A stretch of DNA of 40,224 bases from Bacillota bacterium (GTDB lineage: Bacteria > Bacillota > Clostridia > DSM-8532): NCBI GenBank assembly GCA_023459915.1, contig JAEWSN010000201.1:1-40224 (forward strand), in the 5' to 3' direction. A program made the position numbers and the translations under genes. The notes beneath the pieces are model-generated. The model was not told the DNA's origin and ran no database searches. It saw only the letters and a program-made list of their open reading frames with translations. Below are positions 24,482 to 33,772 of the stretch, one piece after another. Each line of letters opens with the position of its first letter. The first letter of the stretch is position 1.

Positions 24482-25369
24482 ATGAAATCCGCAAGAAAGA
24501 TTCCTGCGTTCGATCTCGCGCTGCGTGTTTTCTTCATCCTGTTTTCGCTCGTGTTCATCATCCCGCTGCTGGTCATCATCAATGCGTCGTTGATGACCAC
24601 CGCGGGGATCAACACCTACGGGTTCACCATCCTGCCGCGCATGATTGATTTCGGGGCATATGCCTATGTCTTCAAGAATCCGGAAACCATCCTGAACGCG
24701 TACGAGGTCTCGATTCTGACTTCGGTCATCAGTCTGGTGCTGTACCTGTTCATGGCCTCCGCCGCCGCATATACGCTGGCTTGCAGGAAATGCGCCTTCC
24801 GAAATGCCTATGCGTTTTTCCTGTTCTTCTCCATGCTGTTCCAGGGCGGCATGGCGCCGACGTACATCTGGTTTACACGGTACCTGCACTTGAAGGATAC
24901 CCTGTGGGCTTTGATTTTCCCCTTGCTGGGCAATGTCTGGTACATCTTCATCATCCGGACGTTTTTCCAGCAGCTGCCCGATTCCATCTCGGAGTCGGCG
25001 ACGATCGACGGAGCCAATGAGTTCGACATCTTCTTCAAAATCGTGCTGCCCCTGTCAAAGCCCGTCATGGCGACCATCGGCGTGATGAGCCTGTTGTTCT
25101 TCTGGAGCTCGTGGATGCCGGCGCTCCTGTACGTGGACGACAAGCGGCTCGTTCCGCTGCAGTACCTGCTGCAGATCATGCTCAGGAACATGCAGCAGCT
25201 GCTGCAGGATATGGACAAGATGCCGATGGGATACACCCGGACGGACATACCGGAAGAGCCGGTAAGGATGGCGATGGCCATTGTTGCCGCCGGACCGATG
25301 CTGGTCGTGTTCCCCTTCTTTCAGAAGTACTTTGTCAAAGGAATGACGGTCGGAGCCGTCAAAGGATAG
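24482..25369 (+). CDS. CUT1 sugar ABC transporter permease, YtcP type
   Basis: A protein of 295 aa. ATG 24482 has AAGGGGG 5 nt upstream and lies 10 bp behind the first permease. It has six membrane helices starting with LRVFFILFSLVFIIPLLVII, and the EAA-type loop SISESATIDGANEFDIFFKI near residues 162-181. It is the second subunit of the heterodimeric channel. The extended loop before the C-terminus (residues about 235-265, VPLQYLLQIMLRN to TDIPEEPVRMA) is typical for the YtcP group. Confidence 0.93.
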   Translation: MKSARKIPAFDLALRVFFILFSLVFIIPLLVIINASLMTTAGINTYGFTILPRMIDFGAYAYVFKNPETILNAYEVSILTSVISLVLYLFMASAAAYTLACRKCAFRNAYAFFLFFSMLFQGGMAPTYIWFTRYLHLKDTLWALIFPLLGNVWYIFIIRTFFQQLPDSISESATIDGANEFDIFFKIVLPLSKPVMATIGVMSLLFFWSSWMPALLYVDDKRLVPLQYLLQIMLRNMQQLLQDMDKMPMGYTRTDIPEEPVRMAMAIVAAGPMLVVFPFFQKYFVKGMTVGAVKG

Positions 25370-25406
25370 CCCTGTCCCGTGAATGGATAAGTCCGTGCTG
25401 TCTTCA

Positions 25407-25421
25407 ACGGCGTGATGCCGT
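25407..25421 (+). promoter_or_regulatory. Small hairpin before the solute-binding protein gene
   Basis: ACGGC (25407-25411), loop GTGAT, GCCGT (25417-25421), then AAAATAAAT. It sits between permease and binding-protein genes, where such hairpins often protect the more abundant binding-protein message. It has no T-run, so it is not a terminator. Short, so weak. Confidence 0.3.
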
Positions 25422-25453
25422 AAAATAAATGAAGAGTTGAGGGAGGAAGCAGA

Positions 25454-26989
25454 ATGAGAAACGCAAAGAAGGTCCTTGCCATGCTTCTGTCGGTATTGAT
25501 GCTCGTCGGCATGTTTGCCGGATGCGGCGCCACTTCGGAGGGAAAGGCGGTCGAAGGCATTTCGGCGGCGGTGGAAGGCACGCCGAGGGTGGAGGCCTCG
25601 ACCGCCGCGACACCACAGCAGACGGAAGAAAAGCCTGAACCTGTCACGGTCAAGTGGTACATCCGCAACTCGGAACCCAAAAACTTCAGCCCGGTGATGG
25701 AGAAAATCAATGGCATCCTGAAGGAAAAGCAAAATGTGGCACTCGAGATCGTGTGTGTTGAACCGGCCCAATGGAAGGACAAGATGCCGCTGATGCTTTC
25801 GGCGGGAGAGAATTTCGACCTGACCTGGGCGGGCAGCTGGGGTGGGTTCCCGTTCTCGACGGCTGTGGAGAAGGGCGCCTATGTCGACATTACGGACATG
25901 GTGGCCGAGAATCTGGTGGAATCCGTCAAGATCATACCCCAGCCCATTTGGGACGGCATCAAGGTCAAAGGCAGACTGTATTCGATGCCGAACTATCAGA
26001 TCACCTATTCCCAGGAAGGCATCATGGCCAAGAAGGAACTCCTCGACAAGCACAACATCGACGCGGAGTCCCTCAAGACGGTTGACGGATTGAATGCGGC
26101 GCTTCAGACGATCAAGGACAACGAGCCTGACATCTACCCGCTGCTCAATGGTCAGGTGCTGGGTCTGTACCAGGTGGACGGACAAAGGGAGAAGGGGGTT
26201 TACTCCTTTTCGAATTCCGGCATCGAGGTGTTTATCGATACCAACACAATGAAGGCGGTTCCGGATGATTTCGCACAGCAGAAACTCGCCAGGGATTTCA
26301 ATGTGAAGGGCTTCTTCTCCCCGGATGCCATGACCATCAAGGATGCTTCCGCGGAGTTCAAGACAGGAAAGTATTTCTGCAACTACACGCGGTACAAGCC
26401 GGGTGCGTCGGCGGAGCTCACTGCGGCAAACGGTTTTGATGTCGTCGCGGTTCCGATCACGAAACCGATCCTTGGCAATTCCCTTGCAACCATGACGGCT
26501 GTCTCCAGGACTTCCGAACACCCGGAAAGAGCGCTGCAAATGTGGGATTTGTTCAATCAGGACAAGGAACTCTACAACATGCTGGTTTTCGGCCTGGAAG
26601 GACAGGATTACAAGAAGACCGGAGAGGGCAGGATCGAACTGATCGCCGATGCGTATCTGATGCCCGGATGGATGATGGCAAACCAGTTCAATGCGTACCT
26701 GCTTCCAGGACAGCCGGATGATGTGTGGGCCGAGACGATGAAGATGAACGTCGAGGCCGAGGTCAATCCGCTCAACGACTTCTCGATGGATACGGCCATG
26801 ATCAAGTCCGAGGTTGCCAACCTGGCTGCCGTGATCGACGAATTCCGCCCCATTTGGCTGACCGGCATCATGGAAAGTGGCGAGTTTGCTCAGAAGTTTG
26901 TGGAGAAGCGCAAGCAGGCGGGCTATGAGACCTTTGTGTCGGAGCTCGAGAAGCAGCTGGCTGCATGGGCGACCGCGGAAGGCAAGTGA
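25454..26989 (+). CDS. Extracellular solute-binding lipoprotein of the CUT1 transporter (LplA-like, DUF3502)
   Basis: A protein of 511 aa. GGGAGGAAGCAG precedes ATG 25454. Signal peptide with lipobox MFAGC (Cys near residue 24), then a Thr/Glu/Ala-rich linker to residue 60. Residues about 62-430 have the family 1 periplasmic-binding fold. The C-terminal 70 residues (NPLNDFSMDTAMIKSEVANL and following) match DUF3502, typical for LplA-like proteins that bind oligosaccharides or uronides. It captures the sugar for the permeases at 23485 and 24482. Confidence 0.93.
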   Translation: MRNAKKVLAMLLSVLMLVGMFAGCGATSEGKAVEGISAAVEGTPRVEASTAATPQQTEEKPEPVTVKWYIRNSEPKNFSPVMEKINGILKEKQNVALEIVCVEPAQWKDKMPLMLSAGENFDLTWAGSWGGFPFSTAVEKGAYVDITDMVAENLVESVKIIPQPIWDGIKVKGRLYSMPNYQITYSQEGIMAKKELLDKHNIDAESLKTVDGLNAALQTIKDNEPDIYPLLNGQVLGLYQVDGQREKGVYSFSNSGIEVFIDTNTMKAVPDDFAQQKLARDFNVKGFFSPDAMTIKDASAEFKTGKYFCNYTRYKPGASAELTAANGFDVVAVPITKPILGNSLATMTAVSRTSEHPERALQMWDLFNQDKELYNMLVFGLEGQDYKKTGEGRIELIADAYLMPGWMMANQFNAYLLPGQPDDVWAETMKMNVEAEVNPLNDFSMDTAMIKSEVANLAAVIDEFRPIWLTGIMESGEFAQKFVEKRKQAGYETFVSELEKQLAAWATAEGK

Positions 26990-27060
26990 ACCCTGAGGCG
27001 TGAAAGCCTGATTCAACGCCAATTCGGCGAAGCACAAGACATGGAAAGCCGAATCATGTT

Positions 27061-27100
27061 CCTCAAGACAGGCACTTGGCGACAAGTGCCTGTCTTGAGG
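27061..27100 (+). promoter_or_regulatory. Perfect 18-bp hairpin with GCGA tetraloop
   Basis: Arms CCTCAAGACAGGCACTTG (27061-27078) and CAAGTGCCTGTCTTGAGG (27083-27100) are perfectly complementary around GCGA, a GNRA tetraloop. No T-run follows, so a simple intrinsic terminator is unlikely. It lies 71 bp behind the solute-binding gene and 77 bp before the esterase gene, the position of message-stabilising or processing hairpins in sugar ABC operons. Confidence 0.75.
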
Positions 27101-27177
27101 TCTGCCTCCCGGGGGCATCCGCTTCCGGCCGGTGATTTGCTCCCGCTTATGCGCGTGGGCATTGGGAGGGTTGCGTT

Positions 27178-28119
27178 ATGGTATTCAGCAAGGGTTCCGT
27201 CGTGTGCTGCCTGGGATCGAGCACCACACAGCACGGGTATTGGGTTCATGATGTGCAGGCCTATTTTGCGCAAAGCAGACCCGGAGACAGGGTGACCTTC
27301 TTCAACTGCGGCGTGGGCGGCGATACGGCGCAGCTGGCGCGATACCGGCTGGAGGAGGATGTGTACTGCTATCACCCGACCCATGTCTTCATCATGTTTG
27401 GCATGAACGATATCAGAAGGGAGCTGTACGATCCCGCATTGGAACGCACCGCTGCGCTCCTCGGAGAACGCGACCGAGCCATTGCCGTGTATGAGGAGAG
27501 CCTGTGGCATCTGGTCCGGGATGTGCAAAAAAGAAACATCCAGGCGATGATCGGCGTGCCGGCGCCATACGACACGGTCCAGCCGAGTCCGTGCGTCAAC
27601 TTCCATGAGTGTGCCGACGCCATCGCAATTTGTGCGGACATTGCCAGACGGGTCGCGCGGGCGAGTCAAAGCGTGTGTGTTGACATCGGTGGGGAAATGG
27701 CGGCATTGAAGCTGGCATGGGACAGGCAGGGAGAGTGGCTCTACACCCCTGACAGGGTACACCCGACAAGAGTGGGATACGGCGTGATGGCGAGGATCTT
27801 CCTCAGACATGTGGTGCCGGAGGAGATTGAGCTGCCGTCGGGGCTTGATGCGTGGCACCGGCAGGCACCCGTGCTGCAGGAAAGAATCTTTGCCATGGAG
27901 GAGAGACTCCGGGACATCGCCTACATCGACTGGGGGCGGTTCCATCCGATGCATGGGGAATGCCTGGGGAAGGAAGACAAGATACAACGGATGCTTGCGC
28001 TGTATGCGGAACCTGACTGTCCCGCCTGGCTCAGACGGTCCGTGGAGAACCACTTCAAGTATGCCGACAGAAAGGACCAGCTGCGGCAGGACATCATCCT
28101 GGCCAAGCATTGCATGTAG
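27178..28119 (+). CDS. SGNH/GDSL-family esterase, probably carbohydrate deacetylase
   Basis: A protein of 313 aa without signal peptide. GGGAGGG precedes ATG 27178. The four SGNH blocks are visible: CLGSSTTQHG (nucleophile Ser near residue 14-15), NCGVGGDTAQLARYRL (Gly), IMFGMNDIR (Asn near residue 78) and TPDRVHPTRVGYGVMA (Asp and His near residue 197-200). The last 90 residues, with YIDWGRFHPM, are an added domain also found in sugar-esterase relatives. Together with the esterases at 14072 and 30792 it suggests that the imported sugar is acetylated or otherwise esterified. Confidence 0.88.
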   Translation: MVFSKGSVVCCLGSSTTQHGYWVHDVQAYFAQSRPGDRVTFFNCGVGGDTAQLARYRLEEDVYCYHPTHVFIMFGMNDIRRELYDPALERTAALLGERDRAIAVYEESLWHLVRDVQKRNIQAMIGVPAPYDTVQPSPCVNFHECADAIAICADIARRVARASQSVCVDIGGEMAALKLAWDRQGEWLYTPDRVHPTRVGYGVMARIFLRHVVPEEIELPSGLDAWHRQAPVLQERIFAMEERLRDIAYIDWGRFHPMHGECLGKEDKIQRMLALYAEPDCPAWLRRSVENHFKYADRKDQLRQDIILAKHCM

Positions 28120-28188
28120 CGCGGCTTTGGCTGACAAGCAGACGGTCTTGCCGTATGGGCACGGGCGGTTTTCGCCGGGGAGAACGGA

Positions 28189-30579
28189 ATGGATGCGATT
28201 GACAGGGATCGGACGGATTCCTATTATCATTTTCTGGATGAGGCAAGAGAGATTGGCATCACAAGGCATGACACACCAACACCCTGGATCAATTACCTGT
28301 CCAACGGAACGTTCCATGCGATGCTTTCACAGGCCGGCGGCGGGCTTGCTTTCCACCGGTCCCCCCAAATCTGGCGCATCACCCGGTACCGGTTTTTTCA
28401 TTTGCCGACGGATCGTTCCGGGCCCTATGTCTACCTGCAGGATCATCAGGACGGCACATGCTGGTGCCCCACGCATGAACCGTCCAAAACAAGGCCGGAT
28501 GAATGGAAAGCGTCACATGGCCTGGGATATACGAGATTCGAGGCGGTGCGGCGGGGAATTGGCGCGCAGCTGACCTACTTCGTCGGCGCACGGGAGAACG
28601 CGCTCATCTGGCACCTTCGTCTGAAAAACAACACGGACCAGGTCAGGCGGATCAGCGCATATGCCTATGTCGAGTTCGGCATGATGGAGTTCATGCGCGA
28701 ATTGCAATGGTTCTGCTACAACAAGCATCAGCTTTCCGTCGACTATATGAAGGCGGCCGGCACGCTCTTGTACAGATATGGCGTGGAGACACAGCCCAAA
28801 CCGGAGGAAACGCCGCTGGTCTACCTCGCGGCCGACAGGATACCCAGCGCGTATGATGGGGACCGGGATGAGTTCATCGGAACCTATCGTTCGGAGGAAA
28901 ACCCGTATGCCATCGAGCATGGCGGCTGCACCGGCTCCACGCTCAAGGGAGGGGATCCCTGCGGGGCGCTGCAGTTCGATCTGGAACTGCAGCCTGGCCA
29001 GGAGGAGGTGCTGAACATCTTTCTCGGCACCGGCATGACGGAAGAGGCGATTGTCGCTTCGGTCGCCAACCTGCGGCGCGACGGATTCGTCGAACAGTCC
29101 CTCGAAGCCCTGAAGCAGTCTTGGACGGCATATCTGGGGAAGTTTTCCGGAACGCTGCCCGACAAGGATGCGGAACGAATGGTGAACATCTGGAACCCGT
29201 ATCAGGCCCAGCGGAACTTCCAGTTCTCAAGAAACATCTCGTGCTATGCGACCGGGACCTTCCGGGGAGTGGGATACCGGGACACCGCGCAGGACATCCT
29301 CGCCCAGATTCCGTTCGACGTCGCGGCATCGAGGGAGAAAATCGCCCTGCTGCTGGGAGAACAGTACCGGGATGGGCATGCGAACCATTACTTTTTTCCG
29401 GACGAGGGGTGGCCGCCGGTCACTACGATCCATTCCGACGACCATTTATGGCCGGTCCTTGCAGTTCACCAGCTGGTGATGGAGGAAGGCGATGCGGGCT
29501 TTCTTCATGAACGAATCCGCTACCACGACGGCGGCGAGGGCACCGTCTACGACCATTTGTGCAATGCCATTGCCTATACCGAATCCCATCTGGGGCCCAA
29601 CGGTTTTCCGCTCATGCTCCGTTCGGATTGGAATGACATGCTGTTCAAGGTCTGCCGCGAGGGCAAGGGTGAAAGCATATGGACCGCCATGCAGTATGGC
29701 GTCATGCTCGTCAGGATGGCCGAGCTTGCCCGGCTCGCAGGCAGGGAGGAGGATGCGGCATCCTTTGAGGACCGGTATGAGCGGCAAAAAAGGCTGGTGA
29801 ATGATCTCGGATGGGATGGGCGCTGGTACAGAAGGGCCGTGATGGACAACGGACGGTTCCTCGGAACGGCAGAACATGATCAGGCCCAGATCTGGCTCAA
29901 CGCCCAGACCTGGGCGGTCATGTCTGGCATGGCGGAGGGGGACCGGGGCATTGTGGCGATGGACTCTGTCCGCGACATGCTGGACACCGATCTCGGTATC
30001 AAGAAGCTCCATCCGGCCATGACGGACTTCCCCGATCCGCGGGATCCGCTGACCAACTATCATCCGGGGATGGGGGAGAACGGGTCGGTGTTCTGTCATG
30101 CGAACACCTGGGCGATCCTGGCGGAATGCCTGCTTGGCAGGGGCGATCAGGCCTACAAGTACTACCGGCAGCTGTTGCCCCACGTGGCCATGGGGAAGGC
30201 AGGCGTGTGGCGGTACAAGGCGGAACCCTATGTCTACTCGTCCAACCTGTTCGGACCCGAGTCCGACAGGTTCGGCCTCGCGAACGTGTCCTGGCTGACC
30301 GGAACCGCGGCCTGGATGTACGTTGTCGCAACCCAGTACCTGATCGGTGTCAGACCCGTGTTTGAAGGACTCGCGATCGATCCGTGCATCCCTTCGGAAT
30401 GGAAGGGGTACCAGGTCGAAAGGGCGTTCAGAGGCTGCAGGTACCGCATCACGGTTGAAAACGGATCCGGTTGCTGCAAGGGCGTGAAAGGGGTCCTGGT
30501 TGACGGTGCGGCGCTCGAAGGCCATGTCGTGCCTCATGTCAGGGGGAGGACGCATGCGGACGTGCGTGTCATCCTGTAG
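28189..30579 (+). CDS. GH94 family glycoside phosphorylase (cellobiose-phosphorylase-like)
   Basis: A protein of 796 aa, normal for GH94, without signal peptide. GGGGAG precedes ATG 28189. The N-terminal lectin-like part has TPTPWINYLSNGTFHAMLSQ and ITRYRFFHLPTD. The alpha/alpha-barrel has GYRDTAQDILAQ, HSDDHLWPVLA, RSDWNDML (residues 478-485, where the general-acid Asp is expected), ENGSVFCHANTW and ANVSWLTGTAAWMY. The family splits beta-linked disaccharides with phosphate into sugar-1-phosphate and a monosaccharide, saving ATP. The exact disaccharide cannot be told; TFHAMLSQAGGG differs from the usual cellobiose-type NFFSLISHTAGG, so the acceptor may differ too. Confidence 0.9.
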   Translation: MDAIDRDRTDSYYHFLDEAREIGITRHDTPTPWINYLSNGTFHAMLSQAGGGLAFHRSPQIWRITRYRFFHLPTDRSGPYVYLQDHQDGTCWCPTHEPSKTRPDEWKASHGLGYTRFEAVRRGIGAQLTYFVGARENALIWHLRLKNNTDQVRRISAYAYVEFGMMEFMRELQWFCYNKHQLSVDYMKAAGTLLYRYGVETQPKPEETPLVYLAADRIPSAYDGDRDEFIGTYRSEENPYAIEHGGCTGSTLKGGDPCGALQFDLELQPGQEEVLNIFLGTGMTEEAIVASVANLRRDGFVEQSLEALKQSWTAYLGKFSGTLPDKDAERMVNIWNPYQAQRNFQFSRNISCYATGTFRGVGYRDTAQDILAQIPFDVAASREKIALLLGEQYRDGHANHYFFPDEGWPPVTTIHSDDHLWPVLAVHQLVMEEGDAGFLHERIRYHDGGEGTVYDHLCNAIAYTESHLGPNGFPLMLRSDWNDMLFKVCREGKGESIWTAMQYGVMLVRMAELARLAGREEDAASFEDRYERQKRLVNDLGWDGRWYRRAVMDNGRFLGTAEHDQAQIWLNAQTWAVMSGMAEGDRGIVAMDSVRDMLDTDLGIKKLHPAMTDFPDPRDPLTNYHPGMGENGSVFCHANTWAILAECLLGRGDQAYKYYRQLLPHVAMGKAGVWRYKAEPYVYSSNLFGPESDRFGLANVSWLTGTAAWMYVVATQYLIGVRPVFEGLAIDPCIPSEWKGYQVERAFRGCRYRITVENGSGCCKGVKGVLVDGAALEGHVVPHVRGRTHADVRVIL

Positions 30580-30791
30580 ACACAGTGCGGCCGTACCCGT
30601 TTCCGAAAAAAGAGTGAATTGTCAGATGCCGATAAGCGTATGGAGCATTTTCCGTTGCCGCGCAACATGATACATTGGTGCCGGATGAAGCGGGAAGCCT
30701 GTCGCGACGCCGATGCCGGCGCTGACGGATGGTCGACGGACAACCCGGAGACTGCCGTGTCGGGGGACCGGCGAAACAAAGGAGGCAATGC
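30580..30791. other. Intergenic region with short inverted repeat
   Basis: It contains GTTGC-CGC-GCAAC (30654-30666), a perfect 5-bp inverted repeat, and no clear consensus promoter (TTGTCA at 30619 has no -10 at the right distance). The ribosome site AGGAGG of the next gene is at 30780-30785. Confidence 0.35.
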
Positions 30792-31688
30792 ATGGACGAA
30801 CATGGCGCAAAACTCTTGGCCGAATGGAACGAACGCATGGAGCGGGAGACACGGGTGCCACTCTGGGAACCGGGCACAGTGCCGGATTTCCGTCCGGAAT
30901 ACGGGCAGCGGGAGCCTTCGGTGGTCGTGTTCCCGCCAAAGCCGGGAACTGTAGCGGAAGGCCGGACCCCGGGCGCGGTTCTCGTCTGTGCCGGCGGCGG
31001 CTTCTCGATCAAGGCACCCCATGAGGGCTGGCCCGTCTGCGAATGGCTCAATGAGAACGGCATCGCCGCATTCCTGCTCGATTACCGGCTCAACCCATAC
31101 CTGCTGGCCACCATCATCGGCGACGCGAAACGGGCCATGCGCCTGATCCGCCACCGGGCGGACGCGTACGGCATCGATCCGCACAAGATCGGCATCCTCG
31201 GCTTTTCTGCCGGCGGGCAGATCACGGCGACAGTCTCCACCCTGTTCGACGAAGGTGCCCCGGAAGTATCGGATCCCGTGGAGCGCATCTCCTGCAAGCC
31301 CGATGTCCAGGTGCCCTGCTACCCGGTGACCTCGCTCATCCGCCAGGACAAGGCAAGCGAGCCCGCGGATGAAAACGATGCGGATGGGTGGACCCGCTGG
31401 ATGCGGGCCATGCTGGGAGCGGACGCGGATGTCGCACAGGCCCGCGCGTGGTCTCCGGACTGCAATGTCCGGTCGGACACGCCACCCGCCTTCCTCTGGG
31501 GCACCTGCGACGATTTCCTGCAGGCGTTCTGGCCGCCCTATCTTGCGGCGCTGAAGGAGAAGGGCGTCTCGTACGAAAGTCACATCTTCTCGAACGGCCC
31601 GCATGGCATGGGTCTGGCGGCCGAGCACCCGACTGCGCGCGCCTGGCCGTCCCTGGCGGCGGCTTGGCTCAAGTCACTCGGCTTCTGA
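30792..31688 (+). CDS. Alpha/beta hydrolase, acetylxylan-esterase-like
   Basis: A protein of 298 aa. Of two nearby ATGs, 30792 is in frame and has AGGAGG at 6 nt; 30788 is out of frame. The oxyanion loop is LVCAGGGFSIKAPHE (near residue 66), the nucleophile elbow ILGFSAGGQITATV (Ser near 136), and the final His is in SNGPHGMGLA. No signal peptide. The arrangement is that of BD-FAE/acetyl-xylan esterases that remove acetyl groups from sugars inside the cell. It is the last intact gene of the island on this strand. Confidence 0.85.
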   Translation: MDEHGAKLLAEWNERMERETRVPLWEPGTVPDFRPEYGQREPSVVVFPPKPGTVAEGRTPGAVLVCAGGGFSIKAPHEGWPVCEWLNENGIAAFLLDYRLNPYLLATIIGDAKRAMRLIRHRADAYGIDPHKIGILGFSAGGQITATVSTLFDEGAPEVSDPVERISCKPDVQVPCYPVTSLIRQDKASEPADENDADGWTRWMRAMLGADADVAQARAWSPDCNVRSDTPPAFLWGTCDDFLQAFWPPYLAALKEKGVSYESHIFSNGPHGMGLAAEHPTARAWPSLAAAWLKSLGF

Positions 31689-31733
31689 GTGCGTGCGGTG
31701 ACATGATGAACAAGCCTGCATGAATGAAACAGC

Positions 31734-32372
31734 ATGCCATCAGTCGAACGGATGGCAGCACGCGAAGGTCCCTTGCTCACACTCGATCTCACCGGCTGCG
31801 TCATGGCCCTCACGCTCGCCGACTGCAGCACCGATGTGGCGCTGCACTGCCGCGGGAACCTCACGAAGGCGAAGGAACTGTCAAACGAAATCCGCGCCAT
31901 TGGCCGTCGCGCCCAGGTCGTAAAGGCGGGTGTCGGCAGCATCGACGAGGTCAAGGCCATGGCTGGGACCATAGCCGACAGCCTCGGCTGGCCGGACATC
32001 GTTGTTGCCAGTGCGATCAGCCAGTACAAGTGGACCACCGTGCTCGAACAGGATCCGGCCGACTACGAGGACCAGTTCAGCTCATGTGTGCTCCAGGCGG
32101 TCCATCTGGCGAAAGCCTTCATTCCGGCCATGCAGGCGAAGGGGCGCGGCCGGTTCATCTGCATCAACACCGAGTGCACGATGCAGATGACACCCACGCA
32201 GTCCACCTATGTCGCCGGGAAGCGCGGCATGGACGGGGTGTACCGCGTGCTGGCACGCGAAGTGGGGTCCTCGGGCACCACCGTCAACCAGGTGGCGCCG
32301 GGCGTACGCCGCCTATTCCCGGAACTGCCAGAGAACCCTACCTCCGGTTCGTTCACCGCCATGAAATCCTGA
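31734..32372 (+). pseudogene. Remnant of a short-chain dehydrogenase/reductase
   Basis: The frame encodes 212 aa clearly derived from an SDR: ALTLADCSTDVALHCRGN (end of first Rossmann unit), VVASAISQYKW (place of NAG), TYVAGKRGMDGVY (YxxxK active site) and VNQVAPGV. The N-terminal TGxxxGIG cofactor motif is missing: the sequence jumps from LDLTG to ALTLADC. The C-terminus after VAPG is replaced by unrelated sequence. A functional enzyme is unlikely. No ribosome site is seen. Confidence 0.7.
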
Positions 32373-32401
32373 CACGGTTGCATGCACCGCCATGAAATCC
32401 T
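32354..32401 (+). repeat. 17-bp direct repeat, 31-bp period
   Basis: CACCGCCATGAAATCCT occurs at 32354-32370 and again at 32385-32401. The first copy contains the end of the SDR remnant. It looks like a small local duplication at a rearrangement site. Confidence 0.8.
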
Positions 32402-32582
32402 TCCGCGGGTGCAGTGAACCGCTACGCACAACTGCCGCATCTGTTCTCTCCCAAGCGAAACAGGACTTGTCTGAAACCCGGCAGTCCTGTGCCATGGATG
32501 GAGCCTGCGCCTGCAGGAACAACACCGGATCCGCGGACTCCATCATCCTCGCGGACGCCGCGAAGGCATCAGGGAGAATTAC

Positions 32583-32891
32583 ATGAGCAACATCCAGTCC
32601 ACGGAACGCAAGATTGTCGTCGCAGATTCCAGCCCCATCGGCCTGTTCGGCCTGACCATGGTCACGCTGGTCGCCTCCACCCAGAAACTCGTCTGGACCG
32701 AGGACACCGCCCTCGTCATCCCGTGGGCGATCTTCCTTGGTGCCGCCGCCCAGCTCTACGCGTGCATCCAGGACGCGAAGAAGAACAATGTCTTTGGCGC
32801 AACAGCTTTCGGCGGGTATGCATTTTTCTGGTTCGCGGTCGCCATGTCCTGGCTCGTGCAGGGTGCCCATGGCGAAGTGAGGCGGCCCTGA
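32583..32891 (+). pseudogene. Truncated acetate/succinate transporter family gene (AceTr/YaaH)
   Basis: It encodes 102 aa, about half of the usual 190-220. GGGAGA precedes ATG 32583. SSPIGLFGLTMVTLVAS, GAAAQLYACIQDAKKNNVFG and ATAFGGYAFFWF match the N-terminal half of the GPR1/FUN34/YaaH (AceTr) family. The frame ends with a TGA that is the first triplet of the IS3-family element (32889-32891). The C-terminal half is not present on the far side of the element, so insertion was followed by deletion or rearrangement. Confidence 0.75.
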
Positions 32892-32920
32892 CTTAGTGGA
32901 CACCAAGAAGAGCGAGTTAT

Positions 32921-33772
32921 CTAAGCCGTACGCCCTTTTTCATACTCTTCCGGTGTAAGGTAGCCCAGGGCGGAGTGGATCCGGTAGCGGTTGTAAAACA
33001 CCTCGATATATTCAAACAGGGTCAGGTGCGCTTCCAGCCTGGTTTTGAAATGGTTCAGATACACACATTCCATCTTCACCGTCGCATTGAAGGATTCAGC
33101 CCAAGCGTTGTCGTAACAGTTCCCTTTCCGACTCATGCTGCAGACCATATGGTGCTCAGACAGGATACGCTGATATTCATAGCTTGCGTACTGGCTACCG
33201 CGATCTGAGTGATGGAGAACACCATCGGAATATCCGCCACGGTGGATCGCCATCATCAATGCCCGGATGGTCAGTTCCTTGGTCATCCTGTCCGACATGG
33301 CCCATCCTACGAGATGCTTGCTGTTCAAGTCCATGACGGCGGCCAGATAGAGCCAACCTTCATCTGTAGCGATATAGGTGATGTCGGAGACTACCGCCTG
33401 ATGAGGAGCCAGGATGCTTGGTTTCATGACGGCAAGTAGATTCTCCGCAATGGGGAGGTTGTGCTTGGAGTTCGTAGTCGCCTTGTATTTACGAACACGA
33501 ATCGACCTCAAACCATGTTCCTTCATGATTCGAGCAACCCGATTTCGACTACAGGGAAGACCTTTGCGGGCGAGTGCCTTTGCAACCTTCCGACTGCCGT
33601 AGACCTTTCGGCTTGCTTCGTACACGGTAATGATGTTGTCTAGAAGCCGTTTGTTCTCCTCGTGAAGTGGGCTTGCAGGACGGGTTTCCCACGAATAGTA
33701 TCCGCTTCGGCTTACTCCCAAAACCTTACACATCCTTGCCAAGTGAAACTCGCCCCGATATCGATGGATCAT
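32921..33772 (-). CDS. IS3-family transposase OrfB (DDE integrase)
   Basis: A protein of 283 aa. An HTH_21-type N-terminus (MCKVLGVSRSGYYSW) is followed by the rve integrase core with DDE residues in VVSDITYIATDEGW, LHHSDRGSQYAS and DNAWAESFNATVKME (D, D, E spacing normal). The C-terminal FYNRYRIHSALGYLTPEEYE is typical of the family. ATG 33772 overlaps a TGA in another frame (ATGA) that would be the end of a normal orfA. In this family the active protein is an OrfAB fusion made by -1 frameshifting. Confidence 0.93.
   Translation of the reverse strand: MIHRYRGEFHLARMCKVLGVSRSGYYSWETRPASPLHEENKRLLDNIITVYEASRKVYGSRKVAKALARKGLPCSRNRVARIMKEHGLRSIRVRKYKATTNSKHNLPIAENLLAVMKPSILAPHQAVVSDITYIATDEGWLYLAAVMDLNSKHLVGWAMSDRMTKELTIRALMMAIHRGGYSDGVLHHSDRGSQYASYEYQRILSEHHMVCSMSRKGNCYDNAWAESFNATVKMECVYLNHFKTRLEAHLTLFEYIEVFYNRYRIHSALGYLTPEEYEKGRTA

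Noticed and set aside
27061..27100. Intrinsic terminator
   Set aside because: The stem is strong but no T-run follows (TCTGCCTCC), so it is listed as a processing or stabilising hairpin.
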